A DNA stretch of 64,000 bases from a bacterium (lineage in GTDB: Bacteria; Cyanobacteriota; Sericytochromatia; S15B-MN24; UBA4093): contig JAGIBK010000003.1 in assembly GCA_017744355.1 (NCBI GenBank), positions 242,547-306,546 on the forward strand. Direction: 5' to 3'. The translations under genes were made by a program, and so were the position numbers. Shown here piece after piece: positions 25,034-32,444 of the stretch (its first letter is position 1; each line of letters opens with the position of its first letter). The notes below the pieces were generated by a model. The model saw nothing but the letters and a program-made list of their open reading frames with translations, did no database searches and was not told where the DNA came from.

Positions 25034-26227
25034 CTACGAGAGCAGGTGCCCGAGCTTCTCTTCCTTGGTTTCTAGGTACTTCTCGTTGTAAGGGTTGCTC
25101 GCGATGCGGATCGGCACCCGATCCAGCACTTCGAGGCCGTAGCCGTCGAGGGCAGCGACCTTGCGCGGGTTGTTGGTCAAGAGCCGCATGCGCGTGACGC
25201 CCAAATCCAAGAGGATCTGGGCCCCGATCCCGAAGTCGCGCAGATCCGCCGGGAAGCCGAGCTTGAGGTTGGCCTCGACCGTGTCGAGCCCCTGCTCTTG
25301 CAGGCGGTAGGCGTGGATCTTGTTGAGCAGGCCGATGCCGCGCCCCTCTTGGCGAAGGTAGACGAGCACGCCGTGGCCGTCACGGGCGATCGCCTCCAGG
25401 GCGCGATCGCGCTGGGGGCCGCAGTCGCAGCGCAGCGAGCCGAAGGCATCGCCCGTCAGGCACTCGGAGTGCATGCGCACCAGCGCCCCCTCTTTGGTCG
25501 GGTCGCCCATGACGAGGGCCACGTGGTGCGAGCCGTTGAGGGTGTTCTCGTAGCCGACGATGGTGAACTCGCCGAACTTGGTGGGCAGCTTGGCCTCCGA
25601 GTGGCGAACGACGTAGCGCTCGCTCTCGGCGCGGTAGGCGATCAGCTTGGCGACGCTGGTGACGAGCAGGTCGTGGGCCGCGGCGAACTGCTGCAAGTCG
25701 GGCAGGCGCGCCATGGTCCCGTCGGGGTTGAGGATCTCGCAGATCACCCCGGCGGAGTTGAGACCCGCCAGGCGCGCGAGGTCGACCGAGGCCTCCGTGT
25801 GGCCCGCCCGCACGAGTACCCCGCCCGGCTTCGCGATCAAGGGGAAGATGTGGCCGGGCCGGCGCAGATCCTCGGGGCGGGTGTGGGGGTCGAGCGCCAC
25901 CTGGACGGTGCGGGCGCGGTCGTGGGCCGAGATGCCCGTGTCGCCTGCCGCCGCGTCCACCGAGACGGTGAAGGCGGTGGCGTGGGTGTCGGTGTTGGTC
26001 TGAACCATGGGCGCCAGATCGAGGGCGGCGGCGCGCTCGGGGGTCAGGGTCAGGCAGATGAGGCCGCGGCCGTGGGTGGCCATGAAGTTGATGGCCTCGG
26101 GGGTCGCGAACTCCGCGGCCATGACCAGGTCGCCCTCGTTCTCGCGATCCTCGTCGTCCACCACCACGACCATCTGGCCGTTGCGGACGGCCTCCAGGAC
26201 CTCGGGGATCTCGGCAAAGCGCTTCAT
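25034..26227 (-). CDS. ribBA: Bifunctional DHBP synthase / GTP cyclohydrolase II
   Basis: A 397-residue fusion. Residues 1-200 are 3,4-dihydroxy-2-butanone 4-phosphate synthase: [12 protein letters not shown] supplies the acidic metal ligands, and THGRGLICL and [14 protein letters not shown] are present. Residues 205-397 are GTP cyclohydrolase [20 protein letters not shown] holds the three zinc cysteines, and [11 protein letters not shown] the catalytic region. It therefore starts both branches of riboflavin synthesis. Both domains look intact. It lies between riboflavin synthase (11 bp) and ribH (31 bp). Confidence 0.96.
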   Translation of the reverse strand: MKRFAEIPEVLEAVRNGQMVVVVDDEDRENEGDLVMAAEFATPEAINFMATHGRGLICLTLTPERAAALDLAPMVQTNTDTHATAFTVSVDAAAGDTGISAHDRARTVQVALDPHTRPEDLRRPGHIFPLIAKPGGVLVRAGHTEASVDLARLAGLNSAGVICEILNPDGTMARLPDLQQFAAAHDLLVTSVAKLIAYRAESERYVVRHSEAKLPTKFGEFTIVGYENTLNGSHHVALVMGDPTKEGALVRMHSECLTGDAFGSLRCDCGPQRDRALEAIARDGHGVLVYLRQEGRGIGLLNKIHAYRLQEQGLDTVEANLKLGFPADLRDFGIGAQILLDLGVTRMRLLTNNPRKVAALDGYGLEVLDRVPIRIASNPYNEKYLETKEEKLGHLLS

Positions 26228-26238
26228 TGGTTAACCAA

Positions 26239-26895
26239 CTATTCTAGAAACCCGCAGCGGGCGAGTTGCTCGTAGCTCAGGCCCTTGGGCGCCCCGGCGG
26301 GGGCGGCGCCCCCGTCGAGGAAGCCCGCGAGCATCCGTCGAACGTACTTGGCGATGAGGTCGACCTCCAGGTTGACCGCATCGCCCGGCGAAATTGAAAG
26401 CAGGGTCGTCTTGGCGCCGGTGTGGGGGATGAGGGTGACGGTGAAGCCGGTCGAGGAGACTTCGTTGACCGTGAGGCTCGTGCCGTCGATGGTGATGGAG
26501 CCCTTGGGCACCAAGTAGGTCGCAAGCTCCCCCGGCATCTCGAATGCGAGGCGGTGGGCCTCGCCGAGGGGGGTACGCGAGACGAGCCGCCCCACCCCGT
26601 CCACGTGGCCCGAGACCAGGTGGCCGCCCAGGCGATCGCCGAGGGCCATGGCCCGCTCGAGGTTCAGGCGGCGACCCGCCTGCCAGGTGCGGGCGGTCGT
26701 CACGTCGAGGGTGGACTCGGAAATGTCGGCGGTGAAGCGATCGCCCCCGAGGGTGGTGGCCGTGAGGCAGATGCCGTTGACCGCCACGCTGTCGCCGAGC
26801 TTGAGCGTGGGAGCGATGAAGGGCGCGAGCAGCGTCACCTGGGTGCCACGCCGCGCCAAGAGGGTCCCGACCTCCTCGACCAAACCGGTGAACAT
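26239..26895 (-). CDS. ribE: Riboflavin synthase, alpha subunit
   Basis: A 218-residue protein with two homologous lumazine-binding halves. It dismutates two 6,7-dimethyl-8-ribityllumazine molecules to riboflavin. It begins MFTGLVEEVGT, the family signature, with DSVAVNGICLT and GHLVSGHVDGVG in the first half and GSITIDGTSLTVN in the second. The ATG at 26895 fits the conserved start; earlier in-frame codons would add 21 unrelated residues. It is first in the ribE-ribBA-ribH run. No FMN riboswitch is recognisable in its 5' region. The symbol follows Bacillus/RefSeq usage (ribC in E. coli). Confidence 0.95.
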   Translation of the reverse strand: MFTGLVEEVGTLLARRGTQVTLLAPFIAPTLKLGDSVAVNGICLTATTLGGDRFTADISESTLDVTTARTWQAGRRLNLERAMALGDRLGGHLVSGHVDGVGRLVSRTPLGEAHRLAFEMPGELATYLVPKGSITIDGTSLTVNEVSSTGFTVTLIPHTGAKTTLLSISPGDAVNLEVDLIAKYVRRMLAGFLDGGAAPAGAPKGLSYEQLARCGFLE

Positions 26896-27008
26896 CGATA
26901 AAACGTCCTTATGACTAGCCTTCCGGGTCATGATACCCGCTGCTTCGTGTCGGGGCAAGGGCGAGGGACTGGCATGGACTCACGCGGGCCGGAGCCCTTG
27001 AAACGCGA

Positions 27009-27047
27009 CGCGCGGCGAAGTCCCCGAGTTGGGGACCTCGCCGCGCG
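27009..27047 (-). terminator. Long hairpin between the small lipoprotein and riboflavin synthase
   Basis: A 17-bp stem with one A-C mismatch and a 5-nt loop. It lies just beyond the lipoprotein stop on the minus strand and 114 bp before the riboflavin synthase start. It suggests ribE-ribBA-ribH is transcribed separately from ribD. Confidence 0.65.
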
Positions 27048-27060
27048 GTGCCGGCTCGCC

Positions 27061-27300
27061 TCAGCGCGGCCTGGGCGTCGGACTTGGCTTGGCCGCTGGC
27101 GTCTGGGTGGTCTGCGTCGTCTGGCGTAACTTGGGCTTGGCGGGTTCGGAGCGCGGCTCCGCGGCGGGCTGCGCCGTCCGCACCATGGCGGGCTTGGCCT
27201 GCTCTTGCGGACGCTTGCCCATCATGTGGGCGCACCCCGCGAGCACCACGGCACCGGTGACCGCGGCGAGCATCAGTCTCCCGTTCGAATGACCCCTCAT
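27061..27300 (-). CDS. Small proline/lysine-rich lipoprotein
   Basis: A 79-residue ORF with a lipoprotein signal peptide (hydrophobic core, lipobox L-A-G-C, Cys23). The 56-residue mature chain is Lys/Pro/Ala/Gln rich (KPAMVRTAQPA, TQTTQTPAAKP) and probably unstructured. GGGAGGA precedes the ATG, supporting translation. No family recognised. It lies between an aldehyde dehydrogenase and riboflavin synthase, in the same direction. Confidence 0.65.
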   Translation of the reverse strand: MRGHSNGRLMLAAVTGAVVLAGCAHMMGKRPQEQAKPAMVRTAQPAAEPRSEPAKPKLRQTTQTTQTPAAKPSPTPRPR

Positions 27301-27414
27301 GCACGATCCTCCCTGAACAAGCGGCAGAACGCACGGCTGCCAGCAAGTCCAGGGTAGGGGGTCGGAAAAGGCGAGCGTTAGATCGGCATGGCCAAGGGCC
27401 CCCGTCGGGGAAGA

Positions 27415-28917
27415 CTAGCTCCCGTGCTTGAGGTACATGGTCTGGGTCTCGGTGTAGAAGTCGATGGCCGCGGGGCCCATCTCGCGCCCGCCGAAGCCCG
27501 AGTCCTTCATGCCGCCGAAGGGTAGGTGCACCTCGCTGAAGACCGAGGCGCAGTTGACGTGCGCGAGGCCGGTACGCAGCCGCTCGGCGTAGACGAAGGC
27601 CTGATGCATGTCGCGGGTGAAGATCGCCGAGGAGAGGCCGTAATCCACGTCGTCGGCGATCGCAAGCGCCTCGTCGATCGTCTCGACCTCGATGACGGCG
27701 AGCACCGGCCCGAAGACCTCCTCGCAGGCCACGGCGTGCTCGTGCTTCACCCCGGTCAGCAGGGTGGGCTCGAAGAAGTAGCCCTTCTTGTACTCGCCCC
27801 CCATCCGGTGGCCGCCATAAGCAAAAGTGGCCCCCTCTTGGCGGGCGATCGCCATGTAGCGCTCAACCTTGTCCATGGCCTCCTGGTTGATGAGGGGGCC
27901 CATGGTGTTCTCCTCGTCGAGGCCGGGACCGACCTTGAGGGCCTGAACGTGGGCCATCAGGCGCTCCACGAGGGGCCTTGCCACCTCCTTGAGGACGATG
28001 ACCCGGCTGGTGGCCGTGCAGCGCTGGCCGGTGGAGCCCCAGGCGGCCATGGCGATCTCGCGGGCCGCAAGGTCCAGGTCGGCATCCGGCAGGACGATGG
28101 CCGCGTTCTTGCCGCCGAGCTCCAGCTGCACCTTGGCCAGACGCCCTGCGGCCTGCTGGTTGATCCGCTTGCCCACCGCGGTCGAGCCGGTGAAGGAGAG
28201 GGCCCGGACGCCCGGATCCGCCACCAGGGCCGCGCCGACCTTGCCGTCGCCGTGGACCAGGTTGAGCACCCCCGAGGGCAGCCCCGCCTCGGCGAAGGCC
28301 TTCACGATCAGGGCGGCGCAGATGGGCGTCTGCTCGGCGGGCTTGAGCACCACGGCGTTGCCCGTGACCAGGGCCGGCACCAGCTTCCAGGCGGGAATAG
28401 CGAAGGGGAAGTTCCAGGGGGTGATGAGGCCCACGACCCCGAGCGCTCGACGCACGGTGTAGGCGAACATGCCGGGCTGCTCGCTGGGCACGGTCAGGCC
28501 GTGCATGCGCCGGGCCTCGCCGTTGAGGTACTCCATGGCGTTGAGGCCCCGGTTGACCTCGACCCGGGCCTCGGCGAGGACCTTGCCGCACTCCCAGCTC
28601 AGGACGTGGGACAGGAGTTCGGCCTGGGCGCGCAGGGCGGCGATCGCCCGGGCGATGATCGCTCCGCGCTGGGGGGCGGGCAGGGCCGCCCAGGCGCCCT
28701 GAGCCTGGCTCGCCGCCTCGATGGCCGCCTGGACGTCCTCCGCGCTGGAAGCGGGGAAATGCGCAATGATCTCCTTGAAATCGGCGGGGTTCTCGACCTC
28801 GAATTTCGCCCCCGAGGCAGCCTGGCGCCACTCGCCACCCACGTGGTTGAGGCGGCCGGTTGCGAGCCACCCCTTGAGTTCGTTGAGATCGGGGCTGGGA
28901 CGGGTGGTGAGGGTCAT
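27415..28917 (-). CDS. NAD(P)-dependent aldehyde dehydrogenase
   Basis: A 500-residue member of the aldehyde dehydrogenase superfamily, which oxidises aldehydes to acids with NAD(P). PWNFPFAIPAWK holds the oxyanion Asn, FTGSTAVGKRI is the cofactor loop, LELGGKNA gives the general-base Glu, GQRCTATSR the catalytic Cys, and EEVFGPVLAV the C-terminal contact. The overall sequence is most like 2-oxoglutarate-semialdehyde or related aldehyde dehydrogenases, but the substrate is not fixed by these motifs. AAGGAG precedes the ATG. It sits between ribD and riboflavin synthase without an obvious pathway link. Confidence 0.9.
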   Translation of the reverse strand: MTLTTRPSPDLNELKGWLATGRLNHVGGEWRQAASGAKFEVENPADFKEIIAHFPASSAEDVQAAIEAASQAQGAWAALPAPQRGAIIARAIAALRAQAELLSHVLSWECGKVLAEARVEVNRGLNAMEYLNGEARRMHGLTVPSEQPGMFAYTVRRALGVVGLITPWNFPFAIPAWKLVPALVTGNAVVLKPAEQTPICAALIVKAFAEAGLPSGVLNLVHGDGKVGAALVADPGVRALSFTGSTAVGKRINQQAAGRLAKVQLELGGKNAAIVLPDADLDLAAREIAMAAWGSTGQRCTATSRVIVLKEVARPLVERLMAHVQALKVGPGLDEENTMGPLINQEAMDKVERYMAIARQEGATFAYGGHRMGGEYKKGYFFEPTLLTGVKHEHAVACEEVFGPVLAVIEVETIDEALAIADDVDYGLSSAIFTRDMHQAFVYAERLRTGLAHVNCASVFSEVHLPFGGMKDSGFGGREMGPAAIDFYTETQTMYLKHGS

Positions 28918-28975
28918 GGCGGGCTCCTTCTACTGCGCAGCGCTCTGGGCCCTCATTGTACCGGATAGGAAAAGG

Positions 28976-30103
28976 CTAGCTCGAAGGGTTGAGGTAGGCC
29001 TCCAACCGCACGTCGTCGCCGCTCGGGTAGGCGCGCAGGTCGTACAGGGCGCGCGCATCGGCCATGGCCTTGATGCCCTCGCCTTCGATCGGGGTGGGGC
29101 TCTGAGTGCCGCCGATCAGCTTGGGGGCGACGAAGTAGACGAGCTTGTCCACCACCCCCTGCGCGAGGGCCGAGGCGTTGAGGCCGCCTCCCCCTTCGAG
29201 GAGGACCCCCGAGAGGTCGCGCCGTCCGAGCTCGGCCATCAGCCAGGCGAGGTCCAGGTGACCGTTCGGCAAGGCCGGGGTCGCGACGACCTCGGCGCCG
29301 CGGGCTTCGAGCGCCGCGCGCCGGGCCGCCGGGGCCTCGGGCCCCACCGCGATGAGCAGGGGGCTCTCGATGGAGAAGAGACGGGCATCCAGAGGGGTCT
29401 CGGCCCGGGGATCCACGATCACCCGGGTGGGCTGGTGGGCTCCTTCGAGCCGGGCGTCGAGGCGCGGGTCGTCGGCGAGAACCGTCTTGATCCCCACCAT
29501 GACGACCGAGAGCTCTGCGCGCAGGGCCTGGACGTACTCCCGCGAGACCGGGCCGCTGATCCACTTGCTCTCGCCCGTCTCGGTCGCGATCTTGCCGTCC
29601 ATGGTCATGGCCATCTTCATGACGACGAAGGGCAGACGGGTGCGGACGTGCTTGAAGAAAACCTCGTTGAGGCGCCGGGCCTCGTCGGCGCAAAGGCCCC
29701 AGGCCACCTCAACCCCGGCGGCCGTCAGGACGGAGACCGCCTGCGAGGCCGTCAGGGGATTGGGATCCTCGACGGCGAAGACCACCCGCGCGACGCCGGC
29801 GTCGATCAGGGCCTGGGTGCAGGGGCCGGTCCGGCCCCGATGGTTGCAGGGCTCGAGGGTCACGTAGGCGGTGGCGCCCCGGGCGCGATCGCCCGCCTCT
29901 CTGAGGGCGAAGACCTCGGCGTGAGGCTCGCCCAGGCGAGGGTGGAAGCCCTCGCCGACCCCCTCGCCGTCCTTGACGATCACCGCCCCCACCATGGGGT
30001 TGGGCGCGGTCCAACCCGCCCCGCGATGGGCCAATTCGAGGGCGCGCCGCATCCAGCGCTGGTCATGCTCGGTTGTGATCATCTTCACACGGGCCTTTGA
30101 CAT
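28976..30103 (-). CDS. ribD: Bifunctional riboflavin deaminase/reductase
   Basis: A 375-residue fusion. The N-terminal cytidine-deaminase-like domain has HAEVFAL and LEPCNHRGRTGPC, the zinc ligands for pyrimidine deamination. The C-terminal half is the NADPH-dependent reductase of the ribosyl side chain (VVMKMAMTMDGKIA, KWISGPVSREYVQ, LLEGGGGLNASAL). It carries out steps two and three of riboflavin synthesis. The start may be the ATG at 30103 or the one at 30082; neither has a clear ribosome site. It is upstream of, but not adjacent to, the other rib genes. Confidence 0.95.
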   Translation of the reverse strand: MSKARVKMITTEHDQRWMRRALELAHRGAGWTAPNPMVGAVIVKDGEGVGEGFHPRLGEPHAEVFALREAGDRARGATAYVTLEPCNHRGRTGPCTQALIDAGVARVVFAVEDPNPLTASQAVSVLTAAGVEVAWGLCADEARRLNEVFFKHVRTRLPFVVMKMAMTMDGKIATETGESKWISGPVSREYVQALRAELSVVMVGIKTVLADDPRLDARLEGAHQPTRVIVDPRAETPLDARLFSIESPLLIAVGPEAPAARRAALEARGAEVVATPALPNGHLDLAWLMAELGRRDLSGVLLEGGGGLNASALAQGVVDKLVYFVAPKLIGGTQSPTPIEGEGIKAMADARALYDLRAYPSGDDVRLEAYLNPSS

Positions 30104-30123
30104 CCGGGGGAACGTGGTAGAAC
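30097..30123 (+). promoter_or_regulatory. Possible promoter for the barrel gene at 30153
   Basis: TTGACA (30097-30102) followed after 15 bp by TAGAAC (30118-30123). The -35 is perfect but the spacer is short. It overlaps the ribD start codon on the other strand. Confidence 0.35.
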
Positions 30124-30152
30124 AAGCTTACATCCATCCTGGAGGTATCGTC

Positions 30153-31001
30153 ATGCGTCGATGGGCCAGCGCGCTCGCCCTCGCGTCCGTCCTGGCCGTC
30201 GTCTCGCCAGCCGACGCCGCCATCAACCTGAACAGCGACTTCGTGCCGGATCCCGGCCGCATGGAGCTGCTCACCTACGGCTACTACTCCCCCTACACCC
30301 TGCGGGTCCTGAACGGCGCGGTCTACTCGGCCAACCCCGTGGGCTCGGCCTATCACTGGTTCGAGGCCTGGAACAGCTTCGAGGTCGGCCTTCTCCCCGA
30401 CACCAGCCTGACGATCCTCGCCCCCTTCGACCTGACCCAGTCCTTCGACGGCAGCGATCGCTACACCGGCCTGACCGACCTCTCGGTGGCCCTGGGGCGC
30501 AAGCTGTGGAGCAACGACCTGGGGGGCCTCAAGGCCCGGCTGCGCGTGAACGCCCCAGTGGGGCCGCTCGGCTCCGAGGCGCACTCGGTGGGCCTGGACA
30601 CCATGCTCAGCCAGGCGATCATCCCCGAGGTGCTGACCGCCACCGCCAACTTCAACTATCGCTACAGCCTCCACCAGACCGTGCGCGACGAGGAGACCCT
30701 CCTGCCGCACACCAGCTGGGCGGGCCACGTCGCGGAGCTGAGCCTGGGCGTCGACTACGCCATGAGCCCCTCCTTCGATCTGGTCTTCGAGGTCCTGGGC
30801 CAGTTCGAGGGGCGCGCCGAGAGCGATCGCAAGCCCGATCCCGCCTCGGGGGCCATGGTCCTCACCCTCGCTCCAGGCCTCAACTGGAAATTCAACGACC
30901 AGTTCTCCCTCCAGGCCTCCCTGCTGGCTCCCGTCCTGCGCGGGGGGTACCAAGACTCCTACTCGTTCGGCGGCTTGGCGGGAATCTGCCTCGATTTCTA
31001 G
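30153..31001 (+). CDS. Outer-membrane beta-barrel protein
   Basis: A 282-residue exported protein. Signal peptide 1-22 (MRRWASALALASVL, cleavage near ADAA). The mature part has regularly spaced amphipathic strands with aromatic girdles (VGLLPDTSLTILAPFDL, LTDLSVALGRKLW, ALSLGVDYAMS-like stretch, LTLAPGLNWKFNDQFSLQASLLAPVL) and ends in Phe, as barrels often do (GGLAGICLDF). It resembles the broad phenol-degradation 'MetA'/transporter-like barrel group. Substrate unknown. GGAGGT lies 7 bp before the ATG. Divergent from ribD. Confidence 0.7.
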   Translation: MRRWASALALASVLAVVSPADAAINLNSDFVPDPGRMELLTYGYYSPYTLRVLNGAVYSANPVGSAYHWFEAWNSFEVGLLPDTSLTILAPFDLTQSFDGSDRYTGLTDLSVALGRKLWSNDLGGLKARLRVNAPVGPLGSEAHSVGLDTMLSQAIIPEVLTATANFNYRYSLHQTVRDEETLLPHTSWAGHVAELSLGVDYAMSPSFDLVFEVLGQFEGRAESDRKPDPASGAMVLTLAPGLNWKFNDQFSLQASLLAPVLRGGYQDSYSFGGLAGICLDF

Positions 31002-31181
31002 GCGAAACGGCGCTTATCCCGCCCTCCGGCACCTTTGCGCCGAACAGCGCAGCCCCCACGTGCGCGGGCTCACATCCCCCCCTGAAAAGTCGGCCTAAAG
31101 ATGCTTGGCCAATGTCGCCTAGGCGCGAGCCCCCCTTTCAGCGAATGCTCCTTCAAGCACGCAAGAAGGGAGCAAAACGCC

Positions 31182-31469
31182 ATGACTCACTCCAACTTCG
31201 GCACCAATCTCTTCAAGGTCGCGAGCACCTCCAACCCCGCCTCGGTCGCCGGCGCCATCGCCGGGACCCTGCGCGAGAAGGGGCGGTGCGAGATGCAGGC
31301 CATCGGGGCGGGCGCCATCAACCAGGCCATCAAGGCGATCGCCATCGCCCGGGGATACGTGGCCCCTTCCGGGATGGACCTGGTCTTCGTGCCGGCCTTC
31401 CTCGACATCGAGATCCAGGGCGAGGAACGCACCGCCATCAAGTTCGTGATCGAGCCGCGCCGGACTTAA
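31182..31469 (+). CDS. spoVS: Stage V sporulation protein S family protein
   Basis: A 95-residue SpoVS-family protein: FKVASTSNPASVAGAIAG, QAIGAGAINQAIKAIAIARGY and DIEIQGEERTAIKFVIEP match the family closely, a small Alba-like fold. In Bacillus it affects sporulation and septation; in non-sporulating bacteria its role is unsettled, with nucleic-acid binding suggested by the fold. Nothing else here indicates sporulation. AAGGGAG precedes the ATG at 31182. The 180-bp gap upstream holds no feature I can name. Confidence 0.9.
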   Translation: MTHSNFGTNLFKVASTSNPASVAGAIAGTLREKGRCEMQAIGAGAINQAIKAIAIARGYVAPSGMDLVFVPAFLDIEIQGEERTAIKFVIEPRRT

Positions 31470-31487
31470 CGCAACCTTAGTCTTTGC

Positions 31488-31517
31488 TTGACGGTCGCTC
31501 GGGGATGGCGCTACAAT
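31488..31517 (+). promoter_or_regulatory. Sigma-70 promoter for rplU-rpmA
   Basis: TTGACG (31488-31493), 18-bp spacer, TACAAT (31512-31517). It predicts a leader of about 120 nt before rplU. Confidence 0.75.
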
Positions 31518-31567
31518 AGTGGCTCTGTCTAGCTACTAGACAACGTCATTCGGGCGACACCGCTCGG

Positions 31568-31607
31568 ATCCGGTTTCAAAGACCCGAGAGGCACTCGGCT
31601 ACCGGAT
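31568..31607 (+). promoter_or_regulatory. Structured leader upstream of rplU
   Basis: ATCCGGT (31568-31574) pairs with ACCGGAT (31601-31607); inside, CCGAG (31584-31588) pairs with CTCGG (31594-31598). The two stacked stems with an asymmetric internal loop lie within the rplU leader, as expected for an autoregulatory ribosomal-protein leader. Function is inferred. Confidence 0.4.
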
Positions 31608-31642
31608 GCGGCGCGTCTCGCAACTGAGGAGAAAGCCCAATC

Positions 31643-31954
31643 ATGTACGCCATCATCGCCACCGGCGGCAAGCAGATCCGCGTCGAAGAAGGCCGTTTCG
31701 TCGACATCGAGCTGATCGCTGGCAACGAGGGTGACACCATCACCTTCGACAACGTCCTGCTCGTTTCCAAGGACGGCAAGTTCCAGGTCGGCACCCCCAG
31801 CGTCTCGGGCGCCAAGGTCACCGGCAAGATCGTCAAGCACGGCAAGGGGCCCAAGCTGATCGTTTACAAGATGCGCCCCAAGAAGCACTACCGTCGCAAG
31901 AACGGCCACCGTCAGCCCTTCACCCGGGTGATGGTCGAGTCGATCAGCTTCTAA
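31643..31954 (+). CDS. rplU: 50S ribosomal protein L21
   Basis: A 103-residue L21 (MYAIIATGGKQIRVEEGRF; KMRPKKHYRRKNGHRQ). It binds 23S rRNA near domain II. TGAGGAGAAAG precedes the ATG. Operon with rpmA, 26 bp downstream, as in most bacteria. Confidence 0.97.
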   Translation: MYAIIATGGKQIRVEEGRFVDIELIAGNEGDTITFDNVLLVSKDGKFQVGTPSVSGAKVTGKIVKHGKGPKLIVYKMRPKKHYRRKNGHRQPFTRVMVESISF

Positions 31955-31980
31955 GCCTTTAGAAAGGACCGCATCGAAAA

Positions 31981-32247
31981 ATGGCACACAAAAAAGGGGT
32001 AGGCTCCACCCGTAACGGCCGCGATTCCAACGCCCAGCGCCTCGGCGTCAAGAAGTACGGCGGCGAGCAGGTCATCCCCGGCAACATCATCGTTCGCCAG
32101 CGCGGGACCCAGTTCCACCCCGGCGACAACGTCGGCATGGGCAAGGACCACACCATCTTCGCCCTGGTCGAAGGCCTCGTGACCTTCGAGCGCTTCGGCG
32201 CCAAGCGCCAGAAGATCAGCGTCCGCCCCGCGGTCGCCAACGCGTAA
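31981..32247 (+). CDS. rpmA: 50S ribosomal protein L27
   Basis: An 88-residue L27. The N-terminus [16 protein letters not shown] matches mature L27 with the N-terminal tail that reaches the peptidyl-transferase centre. There is no extra N-terminal cleavage sequence of the Firmicutes type, consistent with a Gram-negative lineage. Terminator follows. Confidence 0.97.
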   Translation: MAHKKGVGSTRNGRDSNAQRLGVKKYGGEQVIPGNIIVRQRGTQFHPGDNVGMGKDHTIFALVEGLVTFERFGAKRQKISVRPAVANA

Positions 32248-32263
32248 GCGATCTTCCAATCTG

Positions 32264-32302
32264 ACGAGCCCGCCTCCAGCCGGAGGCGGGCTCGTTCGCG
32301 TT
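32264..32302 (+). terminator. Intrinsic terminator of rplU-rpmA
   Basis: A perfect 14-bp stem (ACGAGCCCGCCTCC and its complement, 32264-32277 with 32282-32295) with loop AGCC, followed by TCGCGTTT. It lies 17 bp after the rpmA stop. Confidence 0.75.
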
Positions 32303-32444
32303 TGAATTGCCCAAGCTCTTCCGTCCGGAGGGCGGCTTGACCCTGAGGGGCCCCGGCGGCATCATCAGCCTCGCAGAAGCCCGTCGCGCCGAGCGAGCGG
32401 GCAGGGGAAAAGGTGATCGAGCAGGTGAGAGGGAGGGCCCAGCC

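Noticed and set aside
26896..27060. FMN riboswitch upstream of riboflavin synthase
   Set aside because: No RFN core sequences; the visible structure is a simple long hairpin best read as a terminator.
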